64,000 nt of DNA from Halovivax cerinus (lineage in GTDB: Archaea; Halobacteriota; Halobacteria; Halobacteriales; Natrialbaceae), in contig NZ_CP101824.1 in assembly GCF_024498195.1 (NCBI RefSeq), positions 3,472,001 through 3,536,000 on the forward strand. Reading direction: 5' to 3'. This document shows positions 45,797-53,954 of this stretch, in pieces. Within the stretch, counting starts at the first letter, position 1. Each line of letters starts with the position of its first letter. Made by a program: the position numbers and the translations under genes. The notes under the pieces are model-generated. The model was not told the origin of the DNA. It ran no database searches and saw only the letters and a list, made by a program, of their open reading frames with translations.

Positions 45797-47034
45797 ACTC
45801 GCCCCCGTGCGGATTCGATCACGGCGTCCGCGTCGATCGTCGTCCCGGTGGTGTCGCCGTCGTCCGTCGGCTCGTCGTCGAGCCGGATCGTCGCTGCGCG
45901 GTGACCCGCGTCCCACGAGAGATCGTGGGCCGCGGCGATCGCGTCGGCGGCCGGTTCGACCGGGCCGTCCGTGGCAGCGAGCCCGACGCGGTCGTCGCCG
46001 ACCACGCACACCAGCGACTCCGGCGTGCTCGTCGCGGCGACGAGCTCTGCGACGGACTCGATGGCGTCCGTGCGCGCCGTCTCGGGCGCGTCCTCGCCCA
46101 GCCGCAGGACGAAGACGCCGTCGTGGCGCGCCGTCTCGGCGGCGTCGATCGCCGCGTGGACGGCCTCGCCGTGGGCGCGCCAGGCGTCGAGCGCAGCCTC
46201 GGGGCCGCCGTGGCCGATGGCCAGCGCGATGGCCGCCGCGGGCGACGTGCGCGCCGTCGCCGCGAGGACGTCGGCCAGGCCGCCCACCGTTTCGAGCGGG
46301 GCGGCCGGTGTCACGTCCGGGTGGACGATCCGGTCGAGCGTCTCCGTGGCGCGGTCCGTGGCGCCGTCGCGTCCGATGGCGTCGATCGCGACGAGCGAGG
46401 CGACCCGTCGCCCCTCGGCGTCGCCGATCGCGTCGGCGACGGCGTCCGCGTCACCCGACCAGTCGGCGCGGACGAGCGTCGAGTGAGCGAGTCCGTCGAC
46501 GACGTCGTCGGTCGGAATCGCCACGCCGGGTCGTCGGTCGACGGTACCCGTCTCGCGAGCGATCTCGACCACGTCGGCGACGAGTTCGGTATCGGGTTCG
46601 CCGTAGCCGGCCGCGATGGTCCCAGCGAGCGCGAGCGCAGGATCCGGATCGACGTCGAGTTCGTCTTCGGCGGCGAGTTCGTCCACAAGGGCGACGGCCC
46701 GACCCGTCAACGATCCGGTCGTCGGGTCGAGGATTTCGACGACGGCATCGGAAGGGACGTCGTCGGTCCGCGGGCCGTCCGACTGGTCCGTGTCGCCGTC
46801 GTGAAGCGGTCCGAAGGCCACCGTCACCGCGTCCGCGTCGGTCGCGACGCGATCGGCGCGTTCGGTGCGCTCACCGAGGCTCACCTGGTACGGCGTCCCG
46901 CGGGTGGCGAGCGCCCGTGCGAGGACGCCCGCAGCGGCGAGGGCGTCGCCGTCGGGGCGGGCGAGCAACTGGACGAAGCCGGCGCTGTCGAGGGTGGCCG
47001 GCGTCGCCTCGGTGGAACGGCCCGTCGTCGTCAT
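45793..47034 (-). CDS. RecJ/DHH-like protein, catalytic DHH motif not recognised
   Basis: 413 residues. Its place between rps15 and pcc1/rps3ae is the usual haloarchaeal site of a protein annotated as exonuclease RecJ. The N-terminal LLARPDGDALAAAGVLARAL resembles DHH motif I. Further on, VVEILDPTTG and ALALAGTIAAGYG fit the family fold, but a proper DHH triad and several metal ligands are missing, and there is no clear C-terminal GGGH (only AIGHGGPEAA). It may be inactive and structural, as with eukaryotic Cdc45 in CMG. That analogy is inference. Confidence 0.75.
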   Translation of the reverse strand: MTTTGRSTEATPATLDSAGFVQLLARPDGDALAAAGVLARALATRGTPYQVSLGERTERADRVATDADAVTVAFGPLHDGDTDQSDGPRTDDVPSDAVVEILDPTTGSLTGRAVALVDELAAEDELDVDPDPALALAGTIAAGYGEPDTELVADVVEIARETGTVDRRPGVAIPTDDVVDGLAHSTLVRADWSGDADAVADAIGDAEGRRVASLVAIDAIGRDGATDRATETLDRIVHPDVTPAAPLETVGGLADVLAATARTSPAAAIALAIGHGGPEAALDAWRAHGEAVHAAIDAAETARHDGVFVLRLGEDAPETARTDAIESVAELVAATSTPESLVCVVGDDRVGLAATDGPVEPAADAIAAAHDLSWDAGHRAATIRLDDEPTDDGDTTGTTIDADAVIESARGRV

Positions 47035-47502
47035 CTAGTCTTCTACGATCTCGACGGCGACGTCGTAGCTGTACGTGAAGTCGGGTGCAATTTCGTCGCC
47101 GCTATAGTACTGGACGAGTCGGCGTACCTTCGACTCCGTGTTCTGTAGCGCCCGCTTGTTCTGGTGGTCCTGCGGGTTCTCCTGGATGTGCTCGCGCAGG
47201 CGGACTGCGCGCTCCATCAGGTTGTACAGGTCCTCCGGGAACTCCGGTGCCGCGTCGTTGTCGTCCAGGATCTCCGTGATCGACTTGCCCGTCGCGAGGG
47301 AGACGTCCGGGACCGGCGTCCCGGTGACGCCCTCGTCGCGCAGTTTCATGCCGATCTGGCTGGGGTCGTGGCCCTGCTCGGCCAGCTCGACGACGCGCTC
47401 TTCGATCGCGTCTTCGTCCACGTCACTCCACTCCGGCGGGTCGTCTGCCGTCGGCTTGTCCGAACCGGACGAGCCGCGACGGCGGGTGTGCATTCGTGCC
47501 AT
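47035..47502 (-). CDS. rps15: Ribosomal protein S15
   Basis: 155 residues, archaeal/eukaryal-type long S15. Starts MARMHTRRRGSSGSDKPTAD; conserved PPEWSDVDEDAIEERVVELA, HDPSQIGMKLRDEG, and the C-terminal LYNLMERAVRLREHIQENPQDH with RALQNTESKVRRLVQYY. First gene of the operon; its stop directly adjoins the RecJ-like start. Confidence 0.95.
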   Translation of the reverse strand: MARMHTRRRGSSGSDKPTADDPPEWSDVDEDAIEERVVELAEQGHDPSQIGMKLRDEGVTGTPVPDVSLATGKSITEILDDNDAAPEFPEDLYNLMERAVRLREHIQENPQDHQNKRALQNTESKVRRLVQYYSGDEIAPDFTYSYDVAVEIVED

Positions 47503-48119
47503 TGTCTGAGGATAGGAACCACACTGACCGCGAAAGTCCGGCGACTGGCCGGGCGCACTTCCGCAATCTCGAGTCGCGCCGAGAGATCGGGTCCGAGGTG
47601 GACACCGTGACGCGACGGGTCAGATTTGCGGCCGTGCGATTCCCGCCGAATATCGGACGAGAACCGGTAAAAGCGTGTCGACTCGGGAAGACGGGATCGA
47701 CGCTGTCGCCCAGACGCGATTCCAGGTCCGTCGTCCCGACAGGTATCGATCGAGGGGTGGAGGGGCCGAGGGCGCACGGCCCGAGTGACAGCCGCTCCGG
47801 TGTACGAACCGAGTGGCGGACGGTCTGGGTGGCGGACGGACGCAAGCGGTGGCGGTTGCACACCGGAGCCGGTAGAAGGCACATCGGGAGGCGCACTCTG
47901 GGTGCATACGGATAGCCGGCACGAAGTCCTCGCGGCACCGATCACACCAGCGCTCGACCGGATCGCGGGACCGGACGCGCATTACCGTCTCCACTGCAGG
48001 CGGTTCGATTATTAGTCATCTTACGGTATTTGCGTTGGTCATATCTATATCTTTTACTTCATTGTGAATTGTATGTACAATCGAACAATTTATCATACAT
48101 CGATGGGCAGTCGTATATC
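47503..48119. other. Long divergent intergenic region, AT-rich at its right end
   Basis: 617 bp between divergent genes rps15 and the membrane protein. A minus-strand frame near 47979-47850 begins with a CDRC pair but soon becomes Arg/Pro-rich shadow sequence and is not supported. From ~48000 the DNA turns AT-rich (tatctatatcttttacttc, ~48040-48058), probably the promoter region of the membrane protein. Confidence 0.5.
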
Positions 48120-49103
48120 ATGGCAATACATTTCGGTAAAGGAACTCGTGTGTTCGCGAAGACACTCCCGTTCGTCCTGCTCAGGATGGGCGTCGGGGCC
48201 CTGTTCGGGCTACTCGCCGTGCTCTACTTTGGCGTGGTCGCCTGGGTGCTGTTCACCCTCGTCGACGGCGGCTCCATATCCGGCATGATCGCGCTCGTCG
48301 GCCTGCTCCTGGCGGCCGGATTCTTCGCATGGGTCGTCCGACTGGCCAGGCGGTACGTCCTGTATCTCGTCAGCGCGGGCCACATCGCCGTCATCGCACA
48401 CATCCTCGATACGGGAGCGGCGCCGGACAGCCAGCTCTCCTACGGCATCGGGCAGGTCAAGGAGAACTTCGCCTCCGCCAGCGCGCTCTTCGCGGTCGAC
48501 CAGCTCGTGAAAGGTGTCATCAAGCAGTTCAACCGCGCGGTAGCGTCCCTCGCGAACTGGGTCTCGTTCGTCCCAGCGCTGAAGAACATCATCGAGATCC
48601 TGCGGCGGGCGATCGCGATGGCCGCCTCCTACATCGACGAGGCGATCCTGGCGCACATCTTCCTCAGCGACGAACCCAACAACTGGCGAGCGGCCCGCGA
48701 CGGCGTCGTCCTCTACGGCAAGACCTGGAAGCCCGTCCTCACGGCGACGATCATCATCGTCGTCGGGATGTACGTCGCCGCCTTCGTCGGCCTGCTCCTC
48801 CTGACGCCGCTCGCCAGCGTCCTCGGGAACCTCTCGCCCACGTTCGAGTACGCCGGCTGGATCATGGTCGCCGGCATCGCCCTCACCGGCTACCTCGGCT
48901 TCCTCCGGCCGTGGGTCAAGACGGTCGTCATCACGACGTTCATCCTCGAAGCGCGCGACGAGACGCCCGACAGCCAGACCGTCGACGACCTCGTCTCGAA
49001 GTCCGAGAAGTTCTCGGAGCTCATGGCGAAAGCCGAGTCCGAAGAAGCGGCAGAGACCGACCCCGACGCACCCGAGCCCAAGACGCCCGGCTCGGCCGCG
49101 TAA
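48120..49103 (+). CDS. Multi-pass membrane protein of unknown function
   Basis: 327 residues from the ATG at 48120 (MAIHFGKGTRVFAKTLPFVL). Hydrophobic segments at ~17-50, ~55-77, ~215-240 and ~248-275, with amphipathic stretches between (AVDQLVKGVIKQF; NIIEILRRAIAMAASYIDEA). The tail is acidic/Pro-rich. Similar proteins occur in archaea and bacteria without assigned function. The gene is 92 bp upstream of tRNA-Ala. Confidence 0.75.
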   Translation: MAIHFGKGTRVFAKTLPFVLLRMGVGALFGLLAVLYFGVVAWVLFTLVDGGSISGMIALVGLLLAAGFFAWVVRLARRYVLYLVSAGHIAVIAHILDTGAAPDSQLSYGIGQVKENFASASALFAVDQLVKGVIKQFNRAVASLANWVSFVPALKNIIEILRRAIAMAASYIDEAILAHIFLSDEPNNWRAARDGVVLYGKTWKPVLTATIIIVVGMYVAAFVGLLLLTPLASVLGNLSPTFEYAGWIMVAGIALTGYLGFLRPWVKTVVITTFILEARDETPDSQTVDDLVSKSEKFSELMAKAESEEAAETDPDAPEPKTPGSAA

Positions 49104-49195
49104 GTCGCACTCGGCCGCGCCACCGAATCGCACGCACGCGTCGTGTATTTCGAGGGGTTTATCTATACCCGTCGGGAACACGGACTTGCGAAGGC

Positions 49196-49267
49196 GGGCT
49201 CGTAGATCAGTGGTAGATCACTCCCTTGGCATGGGAGAGGCCCCGGGTTCAAATCCCGGCGAGTCCA
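49196..49267 (+). tRNA. tRNA-Ala (GGC)
   Basis: 72 nt. Acceptor GGGCTCG / CGAGTCC with discriminator A; the third pair is G-U, the alanine identity element. Anticodon arm CTCCC-TTGGCAT-GGGAG gives anticodon GGC. T-arm CCGGG-TTCAAAT-CCCGG. CCA is not encoded. The 3' end is the probable left attachment site of the element to its right. Confidence 0.95.
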
Positions 49268-49271
49268 TTCG
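49261..49271. repeat. Candidate attL (3' end of tRNA-Ala)
   Basis: GAGTCCATTCG spans the last tRNA bases and a few bases beyond. It is repeated exactly at 56087-56097. On both sides a GGC(G) lies immediately before it. Confidence 0.5.
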
Positions 49272-49434
49272 GAATTAACCGTTTTATCCGGGGAAATCCA
49301 CACCGTCGAGAGACCTCAGTTCGTCGGTTTTCAGGCGAATAGCACCCTGACGGTGCTCCCTCGGAAATTGGGGGCAGTCCAATCCGGAACGCGCCCCGAC
49401 GCTGTCACCGTCTCGATTCAGGGAGGTGAGTCTC

Positions 49435-49557
49435 ATGTCGACGAGTGAAATCGTCGATAGAGACCGCGCTCTACCCATCTGCACCTATTGCGGGCTCCAA
49501 ATCGATCGTGAACCGCGCGACTGTCCAGCACTCGACGATGGGAGGTGTCATCCGTAA
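49435..49557 (+). CDS. 40-residue cysteine-pair (zinc-ribbon-like) microprotein
   Basis: ATG at 49435, stop at 49555-49557. It is preceded by a strong Shine-Dalgarno (ggaggtga, 49422-49429) five bases before the ATG, unlike the leaderless chromosomal genes. The sequence starts MSTSEIVDRDRALPICTYCG and has a second Cys pair (DCPALDDGRC), so it likely binds zinc. Its stop overlaps the next ATG (TAATG). First gene of the element's operon. Confidence 0.7.
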   Translation: MSTSEIVDRDRALPICTYCGLQIDREPRDCPALDDGRCHP

Positions 49558-49844
49558 TGCACCGATTCGACCCCGATCACCGTCCGAATCGGTGCCTCAA
49601 ATGCGGAAGCCACGTCACCCCGGAATTCCGCCGGGGGAACGGTGACGATCGCGACCGAGCCCACCGGTGCTACGAGTGCGATTCCCGGAGTCGAATCGAT
49701 CGCGGTAGCGCTGCGGGCCGGTCCGTCTCGATCGTCGATCCGCTCGACGAGCCGGGGCGTTTCGGCGAACCGATCGACGAACTACCCGCGACGGTTCAGG
49801 CTCTTTGCCGGCAGGTCGCGACCGACGGAGGTGAGCGCCGGTGA
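49557..49844 (+). CDS. Small zinc-finger-like protein
   Basis: 95 residues from the ATG at 49557 (MHRFDPDHRPNRCLKCGSHV). Cys pairs CLKC and CYEC ~25 residues apart suggest a zinc ribbon; the C-terminal half is polar and not recognised. A GTG at 49545 would overlap the upstream gene more. Overlaps the following gene by 4 bp. Confidence 0.68.
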   Translation: MHRFDPDHRPNRCLKCGSHVTPEFRRGNGDDRDRAHRCYECDSRSRIDRGSAAGRSVSIVDPLDEPGRFGEPIDELPATVQALCRQVATDGGERR

Positions 49845-50134
49845 CGGGCGAGTTCGTGCGTGCGAGTCGCCTGTTCGACGTCGAGAGTCGGACGCCCATA
49901 GCCCACCCGGCGACGCAGGCGACTGACCGTGATGTTCGGAAGGCAATCGAGACCACCGAGCGCGAACTCGTCACCGACGGCGGGACCGATCGGCCGACTT
50001 GCTACAATCCTCTCTGTGACGAACCGGTTCTCGAACCGGAGAACCCGGAGGTTCGCGAGTCCTACTGTAGCTGGGAGTGCTGTGTCGAGGCGCGCGAGGG
50101 TCGAGCTGATCGTGACGGAGGCGATCGCCGATGA
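49841..50134 (+). CDS. Small Cys-rich protein of the element operon
   Basis: 97 residues from a GTG at 49841 in a GTGA overlap with the previous stop. The C-terminal half has CYNPLCDEPV and YCSWECC, the pattern of a treble-clef or FmdB/FCS-like zinc finger. N-terminal half unrecognised. Its stop overlaps the next ATG by 4 bp. Confidence 0.66.
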   Translation: MTGEFVRASRLFDVESRTPIAHPATQATDRDVRKAIETTERELVTDGGTDRPTCYNPLCDEPVLEPENPEVRESYCSWECCVEAREGRADRDGGDRR

Positions 50135-50580
50135 ACGCCCGCGACATAGCCAGGGCCGCCACGGCTGTGATCGCGATCGTGGCGTTAGCTCTCTCCGGAG
50201 CGTACGCAGCCGACGTAATCAGGCCGGACGAGACGACGGACGGCCGTCCGAACGTGACTGTGTGGGCCGAGGAGTCGTACTTTGACCGTTGCCTGGTCCT
50301 CGCGTCGGTCACCGTCGACACGGACGAGGCAGTCTTAGCACAAAGTGAGTTCCCGAATGAATCCCATTTAGCCGCGCCCGCGAGACTCGTTCGGGAGGAC
50401 ACCGACCGGGTCCCTGTTGCGCTTACAGACGGAGGTGAAAACGTCTCGTTCCGGTCGATCAACACGGCCGAGAATCGAATCGGCGACCCCCTGGTCTACT
50501 CGATCGACACCGAGTGCAACGCGACGGTCGTGAGTGATCCGTTCGCCGAGGCGGCAGAACGGGGTGAGTCTGGCCGATGA
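50131..50580 (+). CDS. Small exported or membrane-anchored protein
   Basis: 149 residues (MNARDIARAATAVIAIVALA). A single hydrophobic segment at ~8-28 is a signal anchor or signal peptide (ALSGAYA). The remaining region is acidic and beta-rich with two cysteines (FDRCLVLASVTV, DTECNATVV) that might pair outside the cell. Not recognised. Its stop overlaps the next ATG by 4 bp. Confidence 0.66.
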   Translation: MNARDIARAATAVIAIVALALSGAYAADVIRPDETTDGRPNVTVWAEESYFDRCLVLASVTVDTDEAVLAQSEFPNESHLAAPARLVREDTDRVPVALTDGGENVSFRSINTAENRIGDPLVYSIDTECNATVVSDPFAEAAERGESGR

Positions 50581-50696
50581 GCCGACTCGTCGAGCGCGAC
50601 GACTGCGAGCGCTGCGGCGAGCCGACCGCGGCGACGAGCCGCCTGTGTCCCGACTGCGTTCGCGAGGTCCGGAAAGCGCGGGGTGATGTGCTGTGA
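50577..50696 (+). CDS. 39-residue double-CxxC microprotein
   Basis: ATG at 50577 in an ATGA overlap, stop at 50694-50696. It consists almost only of two zinc-binding Cys pairs: DDCERCGEPT and RLCPDCVREV. Similar tiny zinc-ribbon proteins abound in haloarchaea and their viruses. Its stop overlaps the GTG of the next gene, so translation is coupled. Confidence 0.68.
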   Translation: MSRLVERDDCERCGEPTAATSRLCPDCVREVRKARGDVL

Positions 50697-51220
50697 GTTC
50701 TCGCGCGAGTCTCGGCGAGATCGAGAGTCCGAAGGCTAGTGGCGACGCGATCGAGGCCAGCCTCATTCAGGAGATCGACGCGTTGGGCTACGTGGGCGAC
50801 CGAACGGCCACCTGGCACGACGCGGTGACGACCGGTCTCCTGGAGCCGTCGACGACGCTGCCCTTCTACGGTATCGTGGTTGTCGAGACGGAGACGCCGA
50901 TCGAGATCAAGGCCTGCCAGGTCCGGACGAGCAACGGTTCCCGGTCGACGCGCGGCCGATTCTACGTCAAGCGTCAGGCGCACGAGCAGCTGCTCGACGC
51001 CGCCGGGATGTACCTGCTCGCGGTGTACGTCCCGCGGCCGGGCCTGCCGAACCTGGCGCGGGCGATCGTGCCCGCGACGCTCGTCGACGAACTCCTCCGC
51101 GGTCGGTGGTACGACGTGGCCGCCGATCGGTCCGAGCAGGAGGTGGCGCAGCTGGCGTGGTCGCACGTGATCGATCCGGAGACGGTCGACGAATCGCGGG
51201 GTGGTCGCCGTGTCGAGTGA
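50693..51220 (+). CDS. PD-(D/E)XK nuclease-like / Holliday-junction-resolvase-like protein
   Basis: 175 residues from a GTG at 50693. The core has VVVETETPIEIKACQVRTSNG (a Glu-x-Lys following a strand) and then RGRFYVKRQAHEQLLDAAGMYLLAVYV, the layout of PD-(D/E)XK proteins, where an acidic residue precedes the E-x-K and a helix follows. An upstream acidic residue is not certain. Likely role is processing of element DNA. Overlaps neighbours. Confidence 0.6.
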   Translation: MSSRASLGEIESPKASGDAIEASLIQEIDALGYVGDRTATWHDAVTTGLLEPSTTLPFYGIVVVETETPIEIKACQVRTSNGSRSTRGRFYVKRQAHEQLLDAAGMYLLAVYVPRPGLPNLARAIVPATLVDELLRGRWYDVAADRSEQEVAQLAWSHVIDPETVDESRGGRRVE

Positions 51221-51536
51221 CGAGCCAACTCTATCGGACTTCGGTGGCGGGACAGACGACCCGAAACCGGCACCGACCCGATATACCGAATACGGCCACT
51301 CAGGAAACCGGTGCCACGCGATCACGGACGATGGAACCCGGTGTAACCGTTGGTCCCTCGATCTACACTGGCTTTGCGAGGTTCATCAGGACACACTGGT
51401 TGCCACGATCGACCACGACCCGATTCGACTCATCGAGGCGACGGCCGACGTCCGTTGGAAAGACGTCGAGAACGAGCAGATCCGAGAGGCTGTCGGGAAC
51501 GTCGATCGGCGCTACTACGGAGGTGAGCGGCGGTGA
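51210..51536 (+). CDS. Small Cys/His protein of the element operon
   Basis: 108 residues from a GTG at 51210 (VSSDEPTLSDFGGG), with GGTGG just before it as SD; the GTG at 51201 is an alternative. It has NRCHAITDDGTRCNRWSLDL and HWLCEVH: a possible Cys3His zinc site. Function unknown. Overlaps the next gene by 4 bp. Confidence 0.64.
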   Translation: MSSDEPTLSDFGGGTDDPKPAPTRYTEYGHSGNRCHAITDDGTRCNRWSLDLHWLCEVHQDTLVATIDHDPIRLIEATADVRWKDVENEQIREAVGNVDRRYYGGERR

Positions 51537-51820
51537 GCGTCGACGCCGATCGAGACCTGAGCGCCGAGCTCGCGAGTCCGGAGTCGGGCCTCCAGGGTTT
51601 CCCCGTCGACGCGATCTGCACTGGCTGCCAGCGCGTTCACGTCAAGCAGGTGCGCCCGGAAGACGTCGACGCGGAGATCGGCGTCGATCCGGTGACGCTC
51701 GACGCGGAAGGTCTCACGTCGTTCAAACACGTCTGCCACCGGTGCGGGACGGCGACGTGGTGGAACCCGACGGCGGTCCTGACCGGCTTGATCGAGGCGA
51801 AGCGGTCAGCGGAGGAGTGA
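51533..51820 (+). CDS. Small zinc-ribbon protein of the element operon
   Basis: 95 residues from a GTG at 51533. Two Cys pairs, ICTGCQRVHV and HVCHRCGTATWWNPTAVL, ~40 residues apart, make a zinc ribbon. It ends three bases before the large HTH gene. Function unknown. Confidence 0.68.
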   Translation: MSVDADRDLSAELASPESGLQGFPVDAICTGCQRVHVKQVRPEDVDAEIGVDPVTLDAEGLTSFKHVCHRCGTATWWNPTAVLTGLIEAKRSAEE

Positions 51821-51823
51821 CCG

Positions 51824-53446
51824 ATGTCGCAGGTCGCGGACGCCCCGCACGAGAGCCACGGCCGTTGGAAGTGGGACGAGTGGGGCCGCGGGCCATACAC
51901 GGCGCTGTCGAAGGTGATGCTCGGACCGCCGTTCGAGGGAGAGATGAATCTCGACGTCGAGGTCGACGGCGAGCCCTGGCACATCTACGTCAAGTATTCG
52001 AAATCCGGGTTTGCGCCGGCCGAGAGCGACCCGATCGAAGCGACGCGGTTATACGAGTGGGACATAATCGGCCGCGGTCCGGGTGAGTCGAAGTCGACGT
52101 ACAACATCTCACCCCGATTCCCGGATATGCGTCACTTCGAGACGGGTGAACCGGTCAATCTCCCGTGGGAGAACCAGTTTGGCGAGGTCGAGGGAGTCGA
52201 CGTCGAGTACAAACCCTCGAACGTGACGCCCGAGCGATCGCTCGAACTGTTACCCGAGTTCTTCCACGCGATCTTCGAGGAGGCCGGCGAACCGGTGTAT
52301 CGCGAGTACTTCCGAGAACCGCCGCACCCGGAGTACAGCCGCGAGTGGGCGCACGAGCGATACGTACGCGCTCGCCGAGAATGGGCCGAGCGGATGGCGC
52401 AGTCGGGTGTTCTGCAGAAGGTCACGCACCACCTGGCCGATACCGAGGGTGTGAAGATGACCCTCGATATCGACAACGAGGAGGTCGTGAACCACCAGAA
52501 CCGGCTTATTCTCCCGCCGTCGGCGGTGAGCGAACTGTTTCCCGGACACACCTACGGCCGAAAGTTCGAGATCTACCTGCTCGCCGATCCGAACGCGGTG
52601 AGTTCGGATCACCCGTCGTACCATCCGAAGGTGGAGGTCCTCGTAAACAAGTCGTTCAACGACGGCGAGTCGTGGGCGTGGGCCGAGCGCCAGGAAGTCG
52701 TCGAGGAGATCGAGGAGACGCTGATGAACTTCCTGGCGTGGGAGGACATTCCGTTGAACCCGGACGGGAGCGGCGTGTACGTCGAAGACGACCACTTCGC
52801 GGCCGAAACGCGCGAGGAACCGGTCGAGATCTACCAGGACCCGACGCCAGGTCTCGAAGCGAAAAGCGACCACCTGTTGGTGACGACGCTCCGCGAGATG
52901 GGCGACACGGCCGAGGAGGTCGCCGGCACGATCGCGACGGACGGCGGCCAGCGCGTCGACGACCTGGCCGACGACCTGGGGAAGCATCCGGCGACGATCT
53001 ACCGCGCGATCCAGGAACTCGGTGAGCTCGTGACGCTCGATCAGGGCCACGTCTCGTACCGAGCGCGGAAGTTCCAGGAGGAGATTCGTGCGCTCGTCGA
53101 GAGCGCCGAGTACGCCATCGAGAGTACGGCCGACCGACTCCAGCAGGTCATGCACCTGGCGGAGCACGTCGCCGACGTCTCGCCGTTCCAGAAGTGGGTG
53201 GCCGAGTACGGCGCCGAGATTCAGTTCGACGAAGACGGCGATCCGGAGCAGCTGCGAATCGACGGTATCCTATCGTGGCTGAAATCCAGCTCGTACGAGT
53301 CCGTCCAGGAGGCCGCGCGGAAGGCGATCGAGAAGTGGCGCCACTCGGGGAACGATCCAGCTGTTCTCCGTGGCGCTATTATGAAGTGGCAGACCCCTGA
53401 AGGCGGGACCGACACCGGCTACATTGGGGCCGTCGCCGACCGCTGA
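51824..53446 (+). CDS. Large HTH-containing element protein (DUF7845-type)
   Basis: 540 residues. I recall related proteins in haloarchaeal proviruses and integrated elements under DUF7845. The N-terminal ~330 residues are beta/alpha and not similar to a known fold I can name. Residues ~365-420 include a winged helix (RVDDLADDLGKHPATIYRAIQEL) and the C-terminal ~100 residues are helical. Candidate roles are replication initiation, partition or gene control. It ends the operon, followed by a non-coding region with strong hairpins. Confidence 0.72.
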   Translation: MSQVADAPHESHGRWKWDEWGRGPYTALSKVMLGPPFEGEMNLDVEVDGEPWHIYVKYSKSGFAPAESDPIEATRLYEWDIIGRGPGESKSTYNISPRFPDMRHFETGEPVNLPWENQFGEVEGVDVEYKPSNVTPERSLELLPEFFHAIFEEAGEPVYREYFREPPHPEYSREWAHERYVRARREWAERMAQSGVLQKVTHHLADTEGVKMTLDIDNEEVVNHQNRLILPPSAVSELFPGHTYGRKFEIYLLADPNAVSSDHPSYHPKVEVLVNKSFNDGESWAWAERQEVVEEIEETLMNFLAWEDIPLNPDGSGVYVEDDHFAAETREEPVEIYQDPTPGLEAKSDHLLVTTLREMGDTAEEVAGTIATDGGQRVDDLADDLGKHPATIYRAIQELGELVTLDQGHVSYRARKFQEEIRALVESAEYAIESTADRLQQVMHLAEHVADVSPFQKWVAEYGAEIQFDEDGDPEQLRIDGILSWLKSSSYESVQEAARKAIEKWRHSGNDPAVLRGAIMKWQTPEGGTDTGYIGAVADR

Positions 53447-53578
53447 AATTGCCAGCGTAGTGGCAACACTATTCTAACACTTATTTTCAGCAAGTAGACT
53501 TTCATCCAGTTCTGACTATCACAACCATGTTTGTGTTTAGCCGGTCGCCGGCGCGTCGATCAGCGCGACCGCACCGCA

Positions 53579-53639
53579 ACCCCTGCGGGGTCGTTTCGCG
53601 CTGCGCGCGAAAGCCCCCTTGGGGCGTGTCCCCAAGGGG
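53579..53639. repeat. Three consecutive perfect hairpins
   Basis: (1) ACCCC-TGC-GGGGT at 53579-53591; (2) TTTCGCGC-TGC-GCGCGAAA at 53594-53612; (3) CCCCTTGGGG-cgtgt-CCCCAAGGGG at 53615-53639. Stems are 5, 8 and 10 bp with loops of 3, 3 and 5. The first two share the TGC loop. An A/T-rich tract follows. Confidence 0.75.
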
Positions 53640-53792
53640 ACAGAGCCTAAAAATTACACAGCCACCGCCCTGCCTCCGCAGATCTCCAGTTGAAGCACAC
53701 GAAACGGTGGTTGGTCGGGCGCACCGAGCCGCCTGGAAGGCCGATCGGCCGCGAGTCCTTGGGGTCGCACGTCGACAAAACCGGTTTCCCGA

Positions 53793-53827
53793 ATATGCAC
53801 ACGAGCGCCAGCTCGGCGTGTGCATAT
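53793..53827. repeat. 11-bp perfect inverted repeat
   Basis: ATATGCACACG (53793-53803) and CGTGTGCATAT (53817-53827) are separated by 13 bp, of which GAGC-gcca-GCTC (53803-53814) can form an alternative inner hairpin. It lies 128 bp before the DUF7692 gene. It is an operator, recombination or replication site candidate. Confidence 0.7.
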
Positions 53828-53954
53828 CTCGCGCCGATCGAGCCGACCGGCTCGCAGACTCCTCTGACATCCTGACAGAAACACCCCGATTATGGGCTGT
53901 GGGCCGGGTTGAGTGAGTCGAAAAACTAGGATTCGGGAGTTCGTGTGTACGAGT

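Larger units (their letters stand above)
53447..53954. other. Non-coding region of the element with strong inverted repeats
   Basis: 508 bp between the large HTH gene and the DUF7692 gene. AT-rich at first (~53460-53540), then three successive perfect hairpins (53579-53639), an AT-rich cctaaaaattaca stretch (53646-53658) and an 11-bp inverted repeat (53793-53827). Open frames here look like shadows. It could hold a replication origin, a small RNA or regulatory sites. Confidence 0.6.

Noticed and set aside
47850-47994. Minus-strand ORF with a CDRC pair between rps15 and the membrane protein
   Set aside because: After ~45 residues it turns into Arg/Pro-rich shadow sequence and lacks a promoter or ribosome-binding signal.
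53447-53954. CRISPR array or IS end in the hairpin-rich region
   Set aside because: The inverted repeats differ from each other and are not regularly spaced; no spacer-repeat pattern and no transposase gene are present here or elsewhere in the window.
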